The position numbers and the translations under genes were made by a program. A stretch of 64,000 bases of DNA from Ecdyonurus torrentis. Its lineage: Eukaryota > Arthropoda > Insecta > Ephemeroptera > Heptageniidae. The stretch is taken from the NCBI GenBank assembly GCA_949318235.1, contig OX439131.1:37939273-38003272 (forward strand), in the 5' to 3' direction. Below the pieces are notes generated by a model. That model worked only from the letters and a program-made list of their open reading frames with translations, made no database searches and was not told the DNA's origin. Numbering within the stretch: the stretch's first letter is position 1; every line of letters begins with the position of its first letter. Below, piece after piece: positions 1-32,215 of this stretch.

Positions 1-1530
1 GGTTTTTAGAACAGCCACGTGAATCTTAAAATTCTTGCACAAATAGATTTGGCAGGGAAAACCGGCAGTCACGCGGAGCCTATAATTAAGCATGGTCAGC
101 CAGGAAATTTTATACTTACATTGCACGTAATGGTATTATTTTTTTTTTTGAAGTATTTTAATTGAATTGTAATATGTATATAGCTATGGCTAAATATTTT
201 AATATTAATAGTATAAATATAGTTTAAATAAATTTAAAGGGGAAAAAACAAACAAACTATAATGAAATATGTTACAAGAATGCAAATAAAAATATTACTG
301 CAATGCAATAAGACCAACAAAAGCGAAAAATATGGAAATAAATTATTAATAAAATGTTATTATTATAAATTATAAAACTATTATTGTAATGTACAAAGAG
401 AACAAAAATCATTATAACAGCAGATAGTAGTACTCAGTAAGACTATAATATATATATGCAATCAATATTTCAACTTTTGAACATGGAAAAGCAAGAACAG
501 AGAGTAGTTTATTGATGTTTCGATATTATCGTCCTTCGACGTTATAAACTCAAAACACGGAATGCAGTGCAGTTATGAGTTGCAACTGTATGTATTATAA
601 TACCACTGTAACAACAAGTAGTGGCCTAGAAAGCGTGCAAAGTCAACTTTGCATGACGTTTATAATAAGTGTATATTTTATACTATACAAGCTGCGTTTC
701 ACTTAAATCGAAAGCTGTTTTTTTTTTTTTTTTTTTTTTTTTTTGAAACAAATATGCCAGACCTAATCTCCGTCAAAAAAATTGCAAAAAAATATTAAAG
801 CCATAGACCACATAAAACAACCTGTGCTTTTTAATGAATAGACACGAAATGGGATCTTCAAAACTGTTGACAATTTTTACCAGAATATGTTAATGTAGCC
901 CCACGAGAGAGCGTGAAAATACTGTAAAGTATGCAATTTGCGTAAAAATTCCTGTTTATGACGTCAGAAACATGCAAAAATTAGTATGAAAATGTTGTGC
1001 GGGTTGCATAAATTGAATTTTCTGATCACTGCTACGGGGCTACTGTTGGGTTTTGAGACAAACTAAAGTTATTTATATAAATCCCATCAAGTGTTTTGTG
1101 ATATAAATGCTTGTGTTTTTCTCCGGTCTATTCCTTTAAGAATAACTATATACAGCAAAATTAAGAATATAAAAATAATATTATGTATGCTATTTTGATT
1201 TTTATAAACATCAACATTAGTTTTTAATAGCGTCAAATTAATTATTTTGTTACGTGTCCCCGTCGATATTGTTTGTGGAAAAAGAAGAAGAAGAAAAAAA
1301 AAAAAAGTTATTATTACTAAAGTCAATATTACATATTATGGTCCCGCATTCATTCTTGACTCATGTCAGTAATAAATTTGTTAAATTATGTATATACACA
1401 TTTATACTTATCATTGTGTACCATTAAATAAATATAGAAAAACCCTGAAATATATATAATGCGCTCAAATTATGTATAATGATATAGGGAATTTAGTTTT
1501 CATTTCATTGTGCTATTCACAAAGCGCAGA
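1..1530. other. AT-rich intergenic DNA left of the EcKL cluster
   Basis: No coding sequence is recognised here. The stretch is AT-rich, with a T homopolymer at about 718-744. It contains a dispersed repeat copy at about 795-1062 that recurs in inverted orientation near 58.3-58.55 kb. The open frames here are low-complexity chance frames. Confidence 0.6.
795..1062 (+). repeat. Dispersed repeat copy A (partner at 58.3 kb)
   Basis: The stretch from about 'attaaagccatag' to 'gggttttgagac' reappears as its reverse complement at about 58285-58545. Shared blocks include 'atgcaatttgcgtaaa', 'atgcaaaaattagtatgaaa' and 'ttttctgatcactgctacgg'. This copy carries a roughly 22-base insertion with a TGACGTCA motif that the partner lacks. 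No coding capacity is seen, so a non-autonomous mobile element is the likeliest explanation. The true ends are not defined. Confidence 0.75.
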
Positions 1531-1539
1531 TACCCCCGT

Positions 1540-1647
1540 AAGCTGCGACGCTAACTAACTAGTTAAACCGTAGTTAAGTTGTTATTTTAATTGTTGCAAC
1601 AATTAAAAAAAGATAACTAAGGTTTAACTAGAGGTTGCAGCTTACAG
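1540..1647. repeat. Small foldback element upstream of the first EcKL locus
   Basis: The left end 'gtaagctgcgacgctaac' with 'tagttaaacc' is mirrored by 'ggtttaactagaggttgc' and 'agcttac' at the right, separated by an AT-rich loop containing 'aattgttgcaacaatt'. It is a roughly 108-bp imperfect palindrome typical of a MITE. It sits less than 100 bp before the EcKL pseudogene start region. Confidence 0.65.
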
Positions 1648-1732
1648 CCCATAGCATGGATCTTGGCTGGTCGGATGGAGGTTTGAATGAAAAGCAACAT
1701 GGAGTGTATCACTTATGACTTATTAGCAACTT

Positions 1733-2913
1733 ATGACTGAAGTAGGACTTTCTGAGCCTCGTAGTGTCGAAGTGAAAGAAGCGTCATCACCTGGAGACAA
1801 TTATCTGGGTTGCGTTTATCGTGTGAGTGTTAGAGGCTTGCGTGATAATAAAATTCAAGAAGAATTATGGATTGTTAAAACAATGCCTGAAAATCAAGCT
1901 AGGAGAGACTGCTTTGATACAACAATGTATTTTCAAAATGAAGTTATGTTTTATGAATGCACTATTTCCTGGCTATTAAGTATACTTAATCCAGAGCAAC
2001 TGCCATTCCTAGCTATACCTAAGTGTCTTCACGCTTTTTGTGATGGTGTTGACGACACAGTAGTCCTCCAAGATTTACGTACCCTTGGGTTTCAAATGGC
2101 AGACCGAATGGTAGGACTCGATGCAGCCCACTGTAAACTTGTACTCCGCGAATTAGCACGTCTTCATGCGCTCTCACTTGTAATGAAAGAAAAAAATCCA
2201 GAGAAATTTATTGAAGTCAATAATGTACAAGAAACATTATCCTCTCTTCCTCGCGAAAAACTACTTGGATTCTGTAAAATGTCAATGAAATCTATTGATC
2301 TCCTACGGAATTATTTTGATACCGATAGCAAATATACTTAAAAAAATTAGAGGAGTTTATTGGAGAAGACTACTGCAGCACAATGGTTAATCTTAGCAAA
2401 AATAGAGACGCAACTTCGGCTGTAATAACACACGGATATTGCTGGACAAACAACTTGCTCTTTCAGTACTCAAATGATGGAAAACCTGTTGACGTGCGCA
2501 TGCTAGATTTTCAACTTTCAAGGTATGCTTCTCTTACGTTTGATATTGGTTACCTAATATGCACGTGCACAACACGTGCAACACGTTGCGCCAGCTATAA
2601 GACTCTGATGGATGGCTACTACAGAGATCTGGTTACAGCCCTCGAATCTGTAGGTGGCTCAGCAGAACTTTTCTCGCGCTCGCAATTAGACAAAGAAATG
2701 GAAGAGAAAGGTGCTCGCTGGGGCTTTGGAATGGCTCTTATGATTATGACTGTACTTTGTTGGAAAAAAGAAGACATGCCCCATATGGACCGAGACACGT
2801 CATCAGAAGAAGGATTTGGTGCCATATTTGGTTCAGAAAGTAGCAGTGACCAAGTTTGCCAGGAACGTCTTGCAGATCTTTTACGCGATCTCGTTGATTT
2901 CAATTTGTTGTAA
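1733..2913 (+). pseudogene. EcKL1: EcKinase-like (CHK-type) kinase, frameshifted and catalytically altered
   Basis: Two frames, 1733-2341 and 2383-2913, together cover one EcKinase-like protein (family of ecdysteroid 22-kinase and related small-molecule kinases). The N-terminal half has the nucleotide loop (SPGDNYLG), a Lys in WIVKT, the helix-C glutamate (QNEVMFY) and the family block LQDLRTLGFQM. The C-terminal half has MLDFQ, the metal-binding DFQ. The frame breaks at 2338-2347, where a run of seven A follows ACTT. The second frame continues upstream as KKLEEFIG, so one base appears lost. The Brenner-type motif HGDCW of its neighbours reads HGYCW here (codon 2437-2439), so the catalytic Asp is gone. 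The N-terminus may also be broken: an ATG at 1699 gives a family-like start that stops at 1738. A homopolymer sequencing error could explain the frameshift but not the Asp-to-Tyr change. It lies tail to tail with DHX34. Confidence 0.85.
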
Positions 2914-3522
2914 ACAATGTAATAATATTATAATATACTGTATTTACTCAAAATACACTAGTCCAAGCTAAATATCTAGACAAAACTTAGACAACTACCT
3001 ATATAAACCACTATAATGCATGCGTTATAATTATACAAATAATAAAATGGACAGTGGATACCGAAAGTTTTTGAATCTATATAAAATTTTAATTTAGAGT
3101 AAGATAGTACATAAATATATATCTGAGCCGGGTTGAAAATAAAATTCCAAAACTTAACAATTTTTTTTTGTTTTATTTAAGCAATATTAGCAAATATTAT
3201 AAAAAAATAATAATTAAAGAAATCAATGTGTATACTATTCTTTTGCTAACTCAGCACACTAAATCATTGTGCATTTAAATCAAAATGTAACATAAATTAT
3301 AAAACTTGATATAAATAAAAAAGGCAAGAATTTAAAGAAATAATTCATATTTCAAAAATCATAAGAACCAGCAAAAATTGATAAAAAATAATACAAAAAA
3401 TAATCAAATTGATGCTAAATGTATCTTGTACTGTACCATACATATTCAAATACTTACTTATGGAGGGGAAAAACGTTTTATAATTTTGAAAGTAAACGAT
3501 GAGAGAGGTTACTTAGGCGGTT
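2914..3522. other. Convergent 3' ends of EcKL1 and DHX34
   Basis: This AT-rich spacer holds AATAAA on the plus strand at 3041-3046, a candidate poly(A) signal for EcKL1. It also holds TTTATT at 3172-3177, which is AATAAA on the minus strand about 350 nt past the DHX34 stop. No other gene is seen. Confidence 0.5.
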
Positions 3523-24278
<20,756 letters not shown>

Positions 24279-24589
24279 TTCTAGTCATATAAATATGTAT
24301 GTTACTGTTTTTTGTAAATCACATTAACTTATGCAATACAATACAAAAATGACTTACATACATACATAAAACACATCAATCACCCTTAGACGTATATTTT
24401 TAAATCGTTTTCACTTGATTTTTTTGATGCAGCTGATCCAAATCCAAAATGTAAACAAAATTTTACAGTAAAATGCATTTGTACGCCATCTATTAAACAA
24501 CTCTGAACTAAATTCAATGTTCATGCAGTGCTGCCATTAGTGGCAATTTGTGAAAGGATTAGTCAAAACATGTGTGTCAAATAAACAAG
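24279..24589. promoter_or_regulatory. Divergent promoter region 5' of DHX34
   Basis: This GC-richer spacer contains 'gccatctatt' and 'ctgccattag' (YY1-like cores on the minus strand) and no TATA at a clear distance. It lies between the DHX34 ATG and a plus-strand candidate exon. TSS positions cannot be read from the sequence. Confidence 0.5.
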
Positions 24590-24689
24590 GATGGCGCCGG
24601 TGAACGTGTTGTGTGTGTGTCAGTGACGTTAATTTAGTTGTATGTATATTATAAATTTTCGGGAATTTCAACCTAGACGTACCTGTGAG
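24590..24689 (+). other. Candidate untranslated first exon divergent from DHX34
   Basis: AAGGATGGCGCCGGTG (a YY1-like AAGATGGCG context) is followed by TCAGT at 24620 and a strong donor TGTGAG|GTAAGT at 24690. The only ORF is an 11-codon MAPVNVLCVCQ. This could be the 5' exon of a plus-strand gene whose coding part lies far to the right, or an lncRNA. Confidence 0.4.
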
Positions 24690-27600
24690 GTAAGTGTTTA
24701 ATTCATATTTAATTTAAGAAATAGATTTGCTGCATATTGCTGCTGGGATACCCTCATTTGCATCGTATGCAAACGAGGAAAAATTAAGGCATTTCTGAAA
24801 GGTACACTTTTAAAGGTGGATTACATATGCACCTGTCAAGGAGTCTAAGTTACCTTGGACTCTTCAATGTAATGCATAAAATTCAACTTTACTTGCTGAA
24901 ATTAATACATTTACATATATTTTATTTAAAGTTAAAATATACCCAAATTTTCTATTTCCATCTATTTGATCTGGTATTATTTTAACTAGGATGGCGCCAA
25001 AAAAAAAAAAAAAAAAAAAAAAATGTAATGAAAAGAAAAAAAACAATAATAATATATGAGACATTCATACATTGACATTTTCATGTTAAAACACGTGCAT
25101 TAGATGTCACACGTGTTGCTTACTATATATTTCCGTGTATGGTAGTTTAATAAGTTGCGTGTAACACGTCCCCCTCGCATGATCAATATAATATACCTCA
25201 TATTTGCTTTTTTTTATCATAGCTTTATCGACATTGTTCTATTTTTTTTTTTTTTTTTTTAATAATTTCAAAGTTTATTTTTCAGCCAATAGCATTTTTT
25301 TTAGTGAAAGTTACGTAGTATTAAAAATGTTTCATATCTGATATGAATCGTAGGTAGTGAAAGTCCACAAACGACTTATTACGTCGGTTATATGGCGTAA
25401 GGACACATGCACTTGATCAGCTGTATACCTGAATGGATGCTGCGCTTTTCACCTTCAAAATCTCGCGTAAACATCCTGAATGACATCATTGATGATTTCA
25501 GCATTCCAAAGCACCGGATTTAAAATGAAAAATAAAAAATTAGATCAAATTATATATTATAGGACTATAACTATCATAAAAAAAATTAATATTGTTCGTA
25601 AATATTTTATTCTATTATATATTTTTGTATGGGCGTTTAGGATGAGCAATCAAATTATTTAGACTCAATGATGTCATTTCTGTTTAGGCACTTCAACAAA
25701 GATTACTCTTTTTTTTTCTTGCCCACCTGCCTGTTCAATGACGTAAGATGCATTTTAATTTTTAATTGATTTATAACAGATAGTTATTATGCTTTGCTTT
25801 ATAACATACTTTTTCTTTTACAATTTTAGTTGGTTGCTCTAATATTGAAGGAAAAAAAATGCAATTATAATTTTTCCTTTTTTCCTTTTTTTTTTTTTTC
25901 CTTTTCCTTTTTTTCCTTTTCCTTTTCCTTTTTTTTCCCCTTTTTTTTCCTTTTCCTTTTTTTTTTTTGCTGCATTTTAATTCTTGCATTTTATAACAAT
26001 ATTATATTTTTTCAATGAGACAACCTTGTAAAGACTTGCGGTGTGTTGATTTCTCAGGCATGAAACGTGAAAATAAAACAAAATAAAAAAGGACAGAAAA
26101 TAAAATAAAAGGAAGGCCGCGGACACGGATATTAGAAATTTAGAAACTATGAAGTAATAATTAGACGAAATATTTTTTTAATTCAATTAGAATAGCTTTT
26201 TGAATATATAATTAAATTTATATGTATTTAAGATACCGTATACTGCTTCTCTACTATTATAATATAGTAAGTTATCTGGTGAAATCTGTGATAAAGAAAG
26301 ATCAATACATTATTATGAAGAAAAGTGTTGAAATTTTTAAACCATGAGCGATTTAACGTGAGTGGAATAGAAAATGAAGTCATCATTGATTGAAGCTCTC
26401 TCTCTCTTTTATCTTTCCTGGACTCTTGCAGCTGATAAAAATGTAAAGCAAATATTTTATCATATAATAATGATAAATATAAAGATTCTGTACATAGTGA
26501 ACTATATTTTACAAACTAACATAATTTTACTCATATGAATACACAACTATTTAAAAAATTATTTTATTTGCCGATGATGTAACTGTACACACGATTGGAA
26601 TAATAAATTTTACCGTTTAAAAACTTGCGCTGAATTTGCAATAGTATTCTAATGAAAGAAATACGCGCTGAGATTGAATGTAAAATATATTATCACAAAA
26701 GTGTGTATATAGGGGTAATTGAGGTCCTTTTCTACTATTTTGTCTGGACTTCAGATTTTCAATAATTTTGAGTTTTGAGGTGGTAGTATCTCAAATTTAC
26801 ATTATACTTCATACAGTGCCTCACAGCAAGTTTTTAATTTTTTTTCTTCGTTTTTTCCCCTTATTATTATTTTTTTAGAATTATTACCGCTAACACAGTT
26901 TGCTATTATCTTGCCATAAAACTTAAATAATTTAAGTCAAAGAACAATAGAACAAATTAATTTGTTCTATGTGAAGGATATTATTTATTTACACATACGT
27001 TTTAATACTTACTTTAAATTGTGTTTGTTTATTGCACAGTATATACCTAAAAGTTAAAAAAAATATATATCGTAAAAACTTTATCAATTAAAATGAAGCT
27101 AAATCAATTATTGTTGTACGACGGTAAAGGTTAAACTCTTCAAATAATAATAATAATAAAAAGTTGGCAATTAATTAATGTCAAATACATCGAACTCGTA
27201 GGTTAGACGTTCTTTCTTCATACTCAAGCCAATCTTATAATTATTACTGGGATTATTGATGACCATAATATATTTTCATTTATTTAATTCTCAGCATCAC
27301 ATACAGTATTTAAAGTTTTTAGTTAATAAATTAATTAGTCAAAATATTACACGAAGATCTTGTACAGTAGATATAAAACAACACAGTTTTATATGTATAT
27401 TCAAATTTACACCATCATCGTTTTTTATCGCTCACATATTTACAACTCTACAACTTAATTTAATTATTTTAAATATAATAGGTATAACTTAAATTTTGAA
27501 ATTTGTCTAATGTTAAATAAAATAATAATAATATAATAATGCTGGGAACGTTAACTGATTGTTGTCTAGTTCTATTACCATAATCATAGTTGGAAATATT

Positions 27601-27789
27601 AGTATCAGGAGCTGAAATGCGTAAATTATGTATTAAATTAATAATAATAATAATACTATTTTTTTTAAACTTATTTATTATTATTTTTATTTGAAATAGA
27701 GAAATGAATGATTGAACGAACGCACGAATGAAATATTAGCATTGCCTCTATGCTTAGAATCTACGTGTTTTTTAATTTGACGTGTACAG

Positions 27790-27863
<74 letters not shown>

Positions 27864-27960
27864 TATATGTTAGGTATATGAATATTGTCAATATTCTAAT
27901 GGATTGATCGTTATTAAAAATACATTCTGAGGTCAACCATAAACTTGCCCAGTTTCCTTA
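24690..27960. other. Non-coding AT-rich stretch
   Basis: Nothing protein-like is recognised. It contains poly(A) at 24999-25023, a short inverted pair around 'gaatgacatcattga' (about 25466-25490 and 25660-25690), a T/C-only mirror-like tract of TTTTCC units (25875-25970), and a TA repeat at 27797-27861. Confidence 0.6.
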
Positions 27961-27984
27961 CAATTAGTGCGTGCTCCACTCCCA

Positions 27985-28090
27985 CCTGGTGACGTCATAG
28001 ACGTGACGCCTCATGTAGTCACGCCGGCATCAATGGCGGAGCAAGTGTGTGACGCACAAGCCACCCCACCCCCACCCCCCATGTATATTC
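27985..28090 (+). promoter_or_regulatory. GC-rich island with CRE
   Basis: TGACGTCA at 27990-27997 is followed by TGACGCC, 'gtagtcacgcc' and an ATGGCGGAG (YY1-like). This is an isolated GC-rich patch in AT-rich DNA. It is a candidate enhancer or alternative promoter with no clear TATA. Confidence 0.35.
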
Positions 28091-29870
28091 ATAAACCTCC
28101 TCGCAGACTAATTAACACCAGCCTCAAGTACTCTCTGTCTGTACTGTATGTACCTCAACATCATTTGTATGCCAGTTTTTAGAGACGAGAACATTACGAA
28201 TAAAAATGAGTTTACTGGAGTTTTCAAATTCAGTCTACAATAATTTTATTTTTATTAAACAATTTTAAATCCGTTTTACTATTTTTTTTTTCTTAATTGT
28301 TATGTTTTTTTTATCCTGTTTATAAACTGTGATTACGTAATTAAATTACGATTTAATTAATTTTAATTAACATCCTATTTCATAATAAAGAGTTCCGTAT
28401 ATAGCCTAACTGTAACATAGAACTATAACATATGACCATATAAAATAATCATAGAGTTATGTATATAATCTCTTTGAAAATAATAAGGAAAAAATAAAAA
28501 TTCCCGGTCAGAATAGTGTATGTATTTTGTACATTACTTCATTATTATATATACTGTATAAGAAAATTATGATGTTAATTATTTTGAGTTGAGATTCTTT
28601 TCAAAAATCAAACAATAAGGAAGGTGATGTTTCTTCTCTTCCTAAAGAAATTAAATGAAAGAATGCGTGCATCGAGAGGCTTTTGACAATAAAACATCAC
28701 GAGTTCGTCAATTTAGTTGTTGCAATTTGAATATTTTGAAATATTTTGTCATCAAAATTTAAGGTGGATCATTTCATGTATAACAAAAGGTTTATTGTCT
28801 TGGAATTGTTTTCATTCCAAAGTTAAAAAAAAAGAAAAAAAAAAGAAGAAGAAGAAGAAGTTTGAAATCTGATTGATAAGATTTTTGTTTCTCATTATAA
28901 ATACAATGCAGAGAGGTTAGCCCAGAGTATCACATACCTATGCTGAGTATACACAACATATATTTTACGTCTTGAAATTTTGAAGTGCTAAATGTAGAAT
29001 ACAAAGCTTAAATCATAAAAATACCAAGAAAAAAAAAAGTGTTCGTGTTTGACTGTTTAACTAACCACTTATTATGCGTACAATGTATGTTCAGTATTAT
29101 TTTATACTTCACTACTTTGTTGTATAGGTATTGTATTATAAGTGAAAGTATATTATAATATATATTTTTTAATAAAAAAAAGACATTCAAATGTAGGTCA
29201 TTTTATTTATATAATCTAAATAACAACATACTATTACATAATTATAAATTACTTTATTATGTGAATGATGAGATTTTTTTTTATACTACTTTATTCTTAT
29301 ATAAAGCTGCGTGAATTTCTAGCCTTGATCATGAAATTTTTATACAAGCTTGCGGTGAATTAAAAGTAATAATAAAGAGGGGGGAAGTTGAAGACGGAAG
29401 TAAATTATAAAACTTCACTGTAAAAACTTTTTTTTATATATTATATAAATACCTTAACATTATTCCCTATGTATAAAATTATTATTCACAAGGTGTTAGT
29501 GTTATTAGAATAGAAGTGAAAAATAATTAGTTTTTTTTATACGTACAATAATCATACTGCACGTAATTAGCTACTTGCTTTGATATCACATGGATTCTGT
29601 GATGTAAATACCTTGAATTAAGAAAGTATCATCAAAACAATAAGACAGTAAATCACAATAAAAACAACATCTTATTTTAATATGATTTTTTTTTTCTACA
29701 CTGGAGGAATAAAAGACCAAAAAAAAAATATACATAATAACTCATGGAAAAAAAATGTACAAAGCAATATTTTCCTGCATTTTTGTTTAAAAAATTATTA
29801 TTGACAAAAAATTGTTGCGGTTCACGCAAATGAGGAAGAACAAGTATTTTTAGAGGATAATTTTATTTCA
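28091..29870. other. Non-coding AT-rich stretch
   Basis: No gene, RNA or clear mobile element is recognised. There are short GAA and A runs near 28840. Confidence 0.55.
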
Positions 29871-29877
29871 TATTCTT

Positions 29878-30122
29878 AAAGAGGACATTGTCCCTGAATC
29901 GATTGATACACGAATTTCTCAATTTTTATTTCATAAGTATTTTTGATTAATTTTAAAAATTAAAAAATGACGTTACGATCGGTGACTTTTCCTATGTCTC
30001 ACATGCATAAGTTACCGACCATGACGTCATTTCGCTACTTTAAGAAATTAATTAAAAATTCTTGATGAACTCAAAAATTATAGAAATTTGCCTATCTACG
30101 GATTCAAGCTAGACGATGACAT
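29878..30122. repeat. Foldback element with CRE near its centre
   Basis: The left arm (GAGGACATTGTCC, GAATCGATTG, AATTTCTCAATTTTTA, TGACGTTACGATCGGT) is mirrored on the right (ACCGACCATGACGTCA, AAAATTATAGAAATT, GATTCAAGC, GACGATGACATC). The palindrome is about 245 bp and imperfect. It is non-coding. Confidence 0.75.
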
Positions 30123-30492
30123 CTTTTAAAATATGCAATAAAATTAACCCCTAATTTTTTTTTTGTCTTTCTCATTATGAAATAATTTATTGCATTTTCT
30201 ACAGATCCTTTGTTCATCCTTTGTCTGGTTGCAATCTTAACATTGTCCAACACAGGATAACTTTTTCCCTTTCTATATATATAAAAAAAAAAGCTAATTT
30301 TTGACATTTGACAATTCTCTATTAATGTTTAATTAAGAGACCTGATACTTAGGAACTTGAAAGATGGGTTGCTAAATTTGAAATAGTCCTCTAAGTTTTT
30401 GTTTACAATGAGGTGTTTTCTATGCTGGCTTATGTGTTTGTTATACCTGGGAAATTGTATCTCTGCAATATGAAAGACGTCGATCTGTATGT

Positions 30493-30495
<3 letters not shown>

Positions 30496-30529
<34 letters not shown>

Positions 30530-31100
30530 ACACAATTTTAACAAAATCCAACCAAGGCATAGCCTTATCGGTTGGTTCATAATATTTTATACACAATGCA
30601 TTAAATAGTTACATTACTACTATATAGTCATGAAAATTATTTTATATTTCAAGTTTAAATAAAAATAATTGATACAAAAAGACATAAGTATTTTCTTATT
30701 TTGAAAAATTTAACTTGTAATGGAAAAAATAAAATTGAATATTAATGTATAATTTATTAAAGAAAAAAATTTTTACTAACTTTCATTTCATTTTTATTTT
30801 TGAAATTTTTTAACTCTAATGGAATTTGATTCCACAATTTTGGCAATAAGAATTTTTTTGTTCTTTCTGTGAATCTATTAACAATTTTTGGAACATATAG
30901 AGGATTTGTATCTGCAATTCTAGTACTATATATATGAGTTCTAGGTATCCCATGAGAGTTTTCAAAGTAATTATCACAGATAAAAATACATTTAAAAGTT
31001 TCTTCTATTGGCAATATATTAAAATATTTGAAATATTCAATATCACTTTGTAACTTATTTCCTTTTCTTAAAATTTTTAATATTCTGATTTGTATTATTA
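30496..31100 (-). mobile_element. 3' end of a LINE-type retrotransposon (truncated)
   Basis: On the minus strand a frame from about 31100 reads RILKILRKGNKLQSD. It continues through TRIADTNPLYVPKIVNRFTE and RTKKFLLPKLWNQIPLELKN to a stop at 30757. The Thr-Arg-x-(A/P)...LWN.(I/L)P pattern is the usual end of a LINE reverse-transcriptase ORF. A roughly 230-nt 3' UTR and a 30-nt poly(A) (T run at 30496-30525) follow. The rest of the RT domain is absent, so this is a 5'-truncated, dead copy. Confidence 0.7.
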
Positions 31101-31261
31101 TGTAATGAGGTAATTAAGATAATAGAAGAGTAATTTGCTAAATAATTAATATTTAAGCACTCAACGTTCAATGAACACGAGAGTATAAACGATGTTAATG
31201 AAAAGTTTGTTACACAGAGAAAACAGCAAGATATTTTTAACGTCTAGCCATCTATAATAGA

Positions 31262-31880
31262 GTGGTTTCATTCACTTAAAAGTCGACGCTATAGGGTGTA
31301 TGTATTCATGTTAAAGTCAGTTCATGTTGGATCACTCCATAACATGGGTGGCATAGGAACATAACTCATTTTGGCAGTTTAAAAATATTAAGCAATATTT
31401 TTGAGAGCCAATGCCAATGTTGAATTAGTATCTCAAGTATGTGAGAAAAAAAAAAAAAAGACTAAAAAATTAACCAATTTACCAAAGAAAGTATAGATAA
31501 CAGACAACAACCACGTTTGTCCTATGCTGAGCAATGGCATTCATTACTCCAATATGGCGTCCAAGCGCATTAAATATGACGTCATACACATACACCCTAT
31601 ATGTGAGCACTATAACATGGGCCGGTATGAGAAATGACACATTTTGCCAGTTTAAAATACTTAGCAATATTTTGGAGAACATTGATAATGTTAACAGATT
31701 GAATTAGGTTTTTAAGTATTCGAGAAATATAATGATACAAAACACACAAACTAATTTTCCAAAGAAATAGCTGTTAAAAAACACGTTCGCCCTATGATGA
31801 GAAATGTTATTTATTGCTCCAGTATTACGTCAAAGCGCATTCAATATGACGTCATGCGCATTATACACCCAATACATTTT
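31262..31880. repeat. Tandem pair of a CRE-bearing dispersed repeat
   Basis: Two roughly 280-bp units (about 31330-31604 and 31605-31880) share 'taacatggg', 'cattttg(g/c)cagttt', 'gcaatattttgga', 'cctatg(c/a)tgag' and a terminal TGACGTCAT followed by 'tacaccc'. A third unit is at about 46905-47236. Confidence 0.8.
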
Positions 31881-32139
31881 GTTGACCAATGCAAGTTATA
31901 TAATAACTACCGATTTCTGGCGAACATTTGGTGCACTACCTTATAGATAGCTATACTTTACCTGAAGTTATCAGTTTTATAAGGTCAATGTTGGTATTAT
32001 ACTTACGACGTAGCGGTAGCTGGTCTTTATTTAACCTGAAGTTTGCATTGTCTCAACCTAAGTATTTTTCTCAGTGTAATATTGACGTGCGCTATGATTG
32101 TATTGTGAAGGGCCAGGTCGGCATAATGCAGGTGTGGGT

Positions 32140-32215
32140 GTCCATGGTGTACTATATAAAGTGAAATGTAGCGATAGCTTGACTTGAGTCACGAACTTGG
32201 TCAGTGAACACGTGG
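32140..32215 (+). promoter_or_regulatory. Candidate promoter (TATA, TCAGT)
   Basis: TATATAAA at 32153-32160 is followed by a TCAGT at 32201, a spacing of 48 bp that is longer than ideal. The following 'gtggtgtagtgccgtgcactgagc' is GC-richer than its surroundings. No coding exon or clear donor is identified, so support is weak. Confidence 0.25.

Noticed and set aside
2619..2903. 94-codon minus-strand ORF
   Set aside because: It is the antisense shadow of the EcKL1 C-terminal half and has no family features of its own.
25771..26018. Lys-rich and Phe-rich ORFs on opposite strands
   Set aside because: Both are translations of a TTTTCC/GGAAAA polypyrimidine tract.
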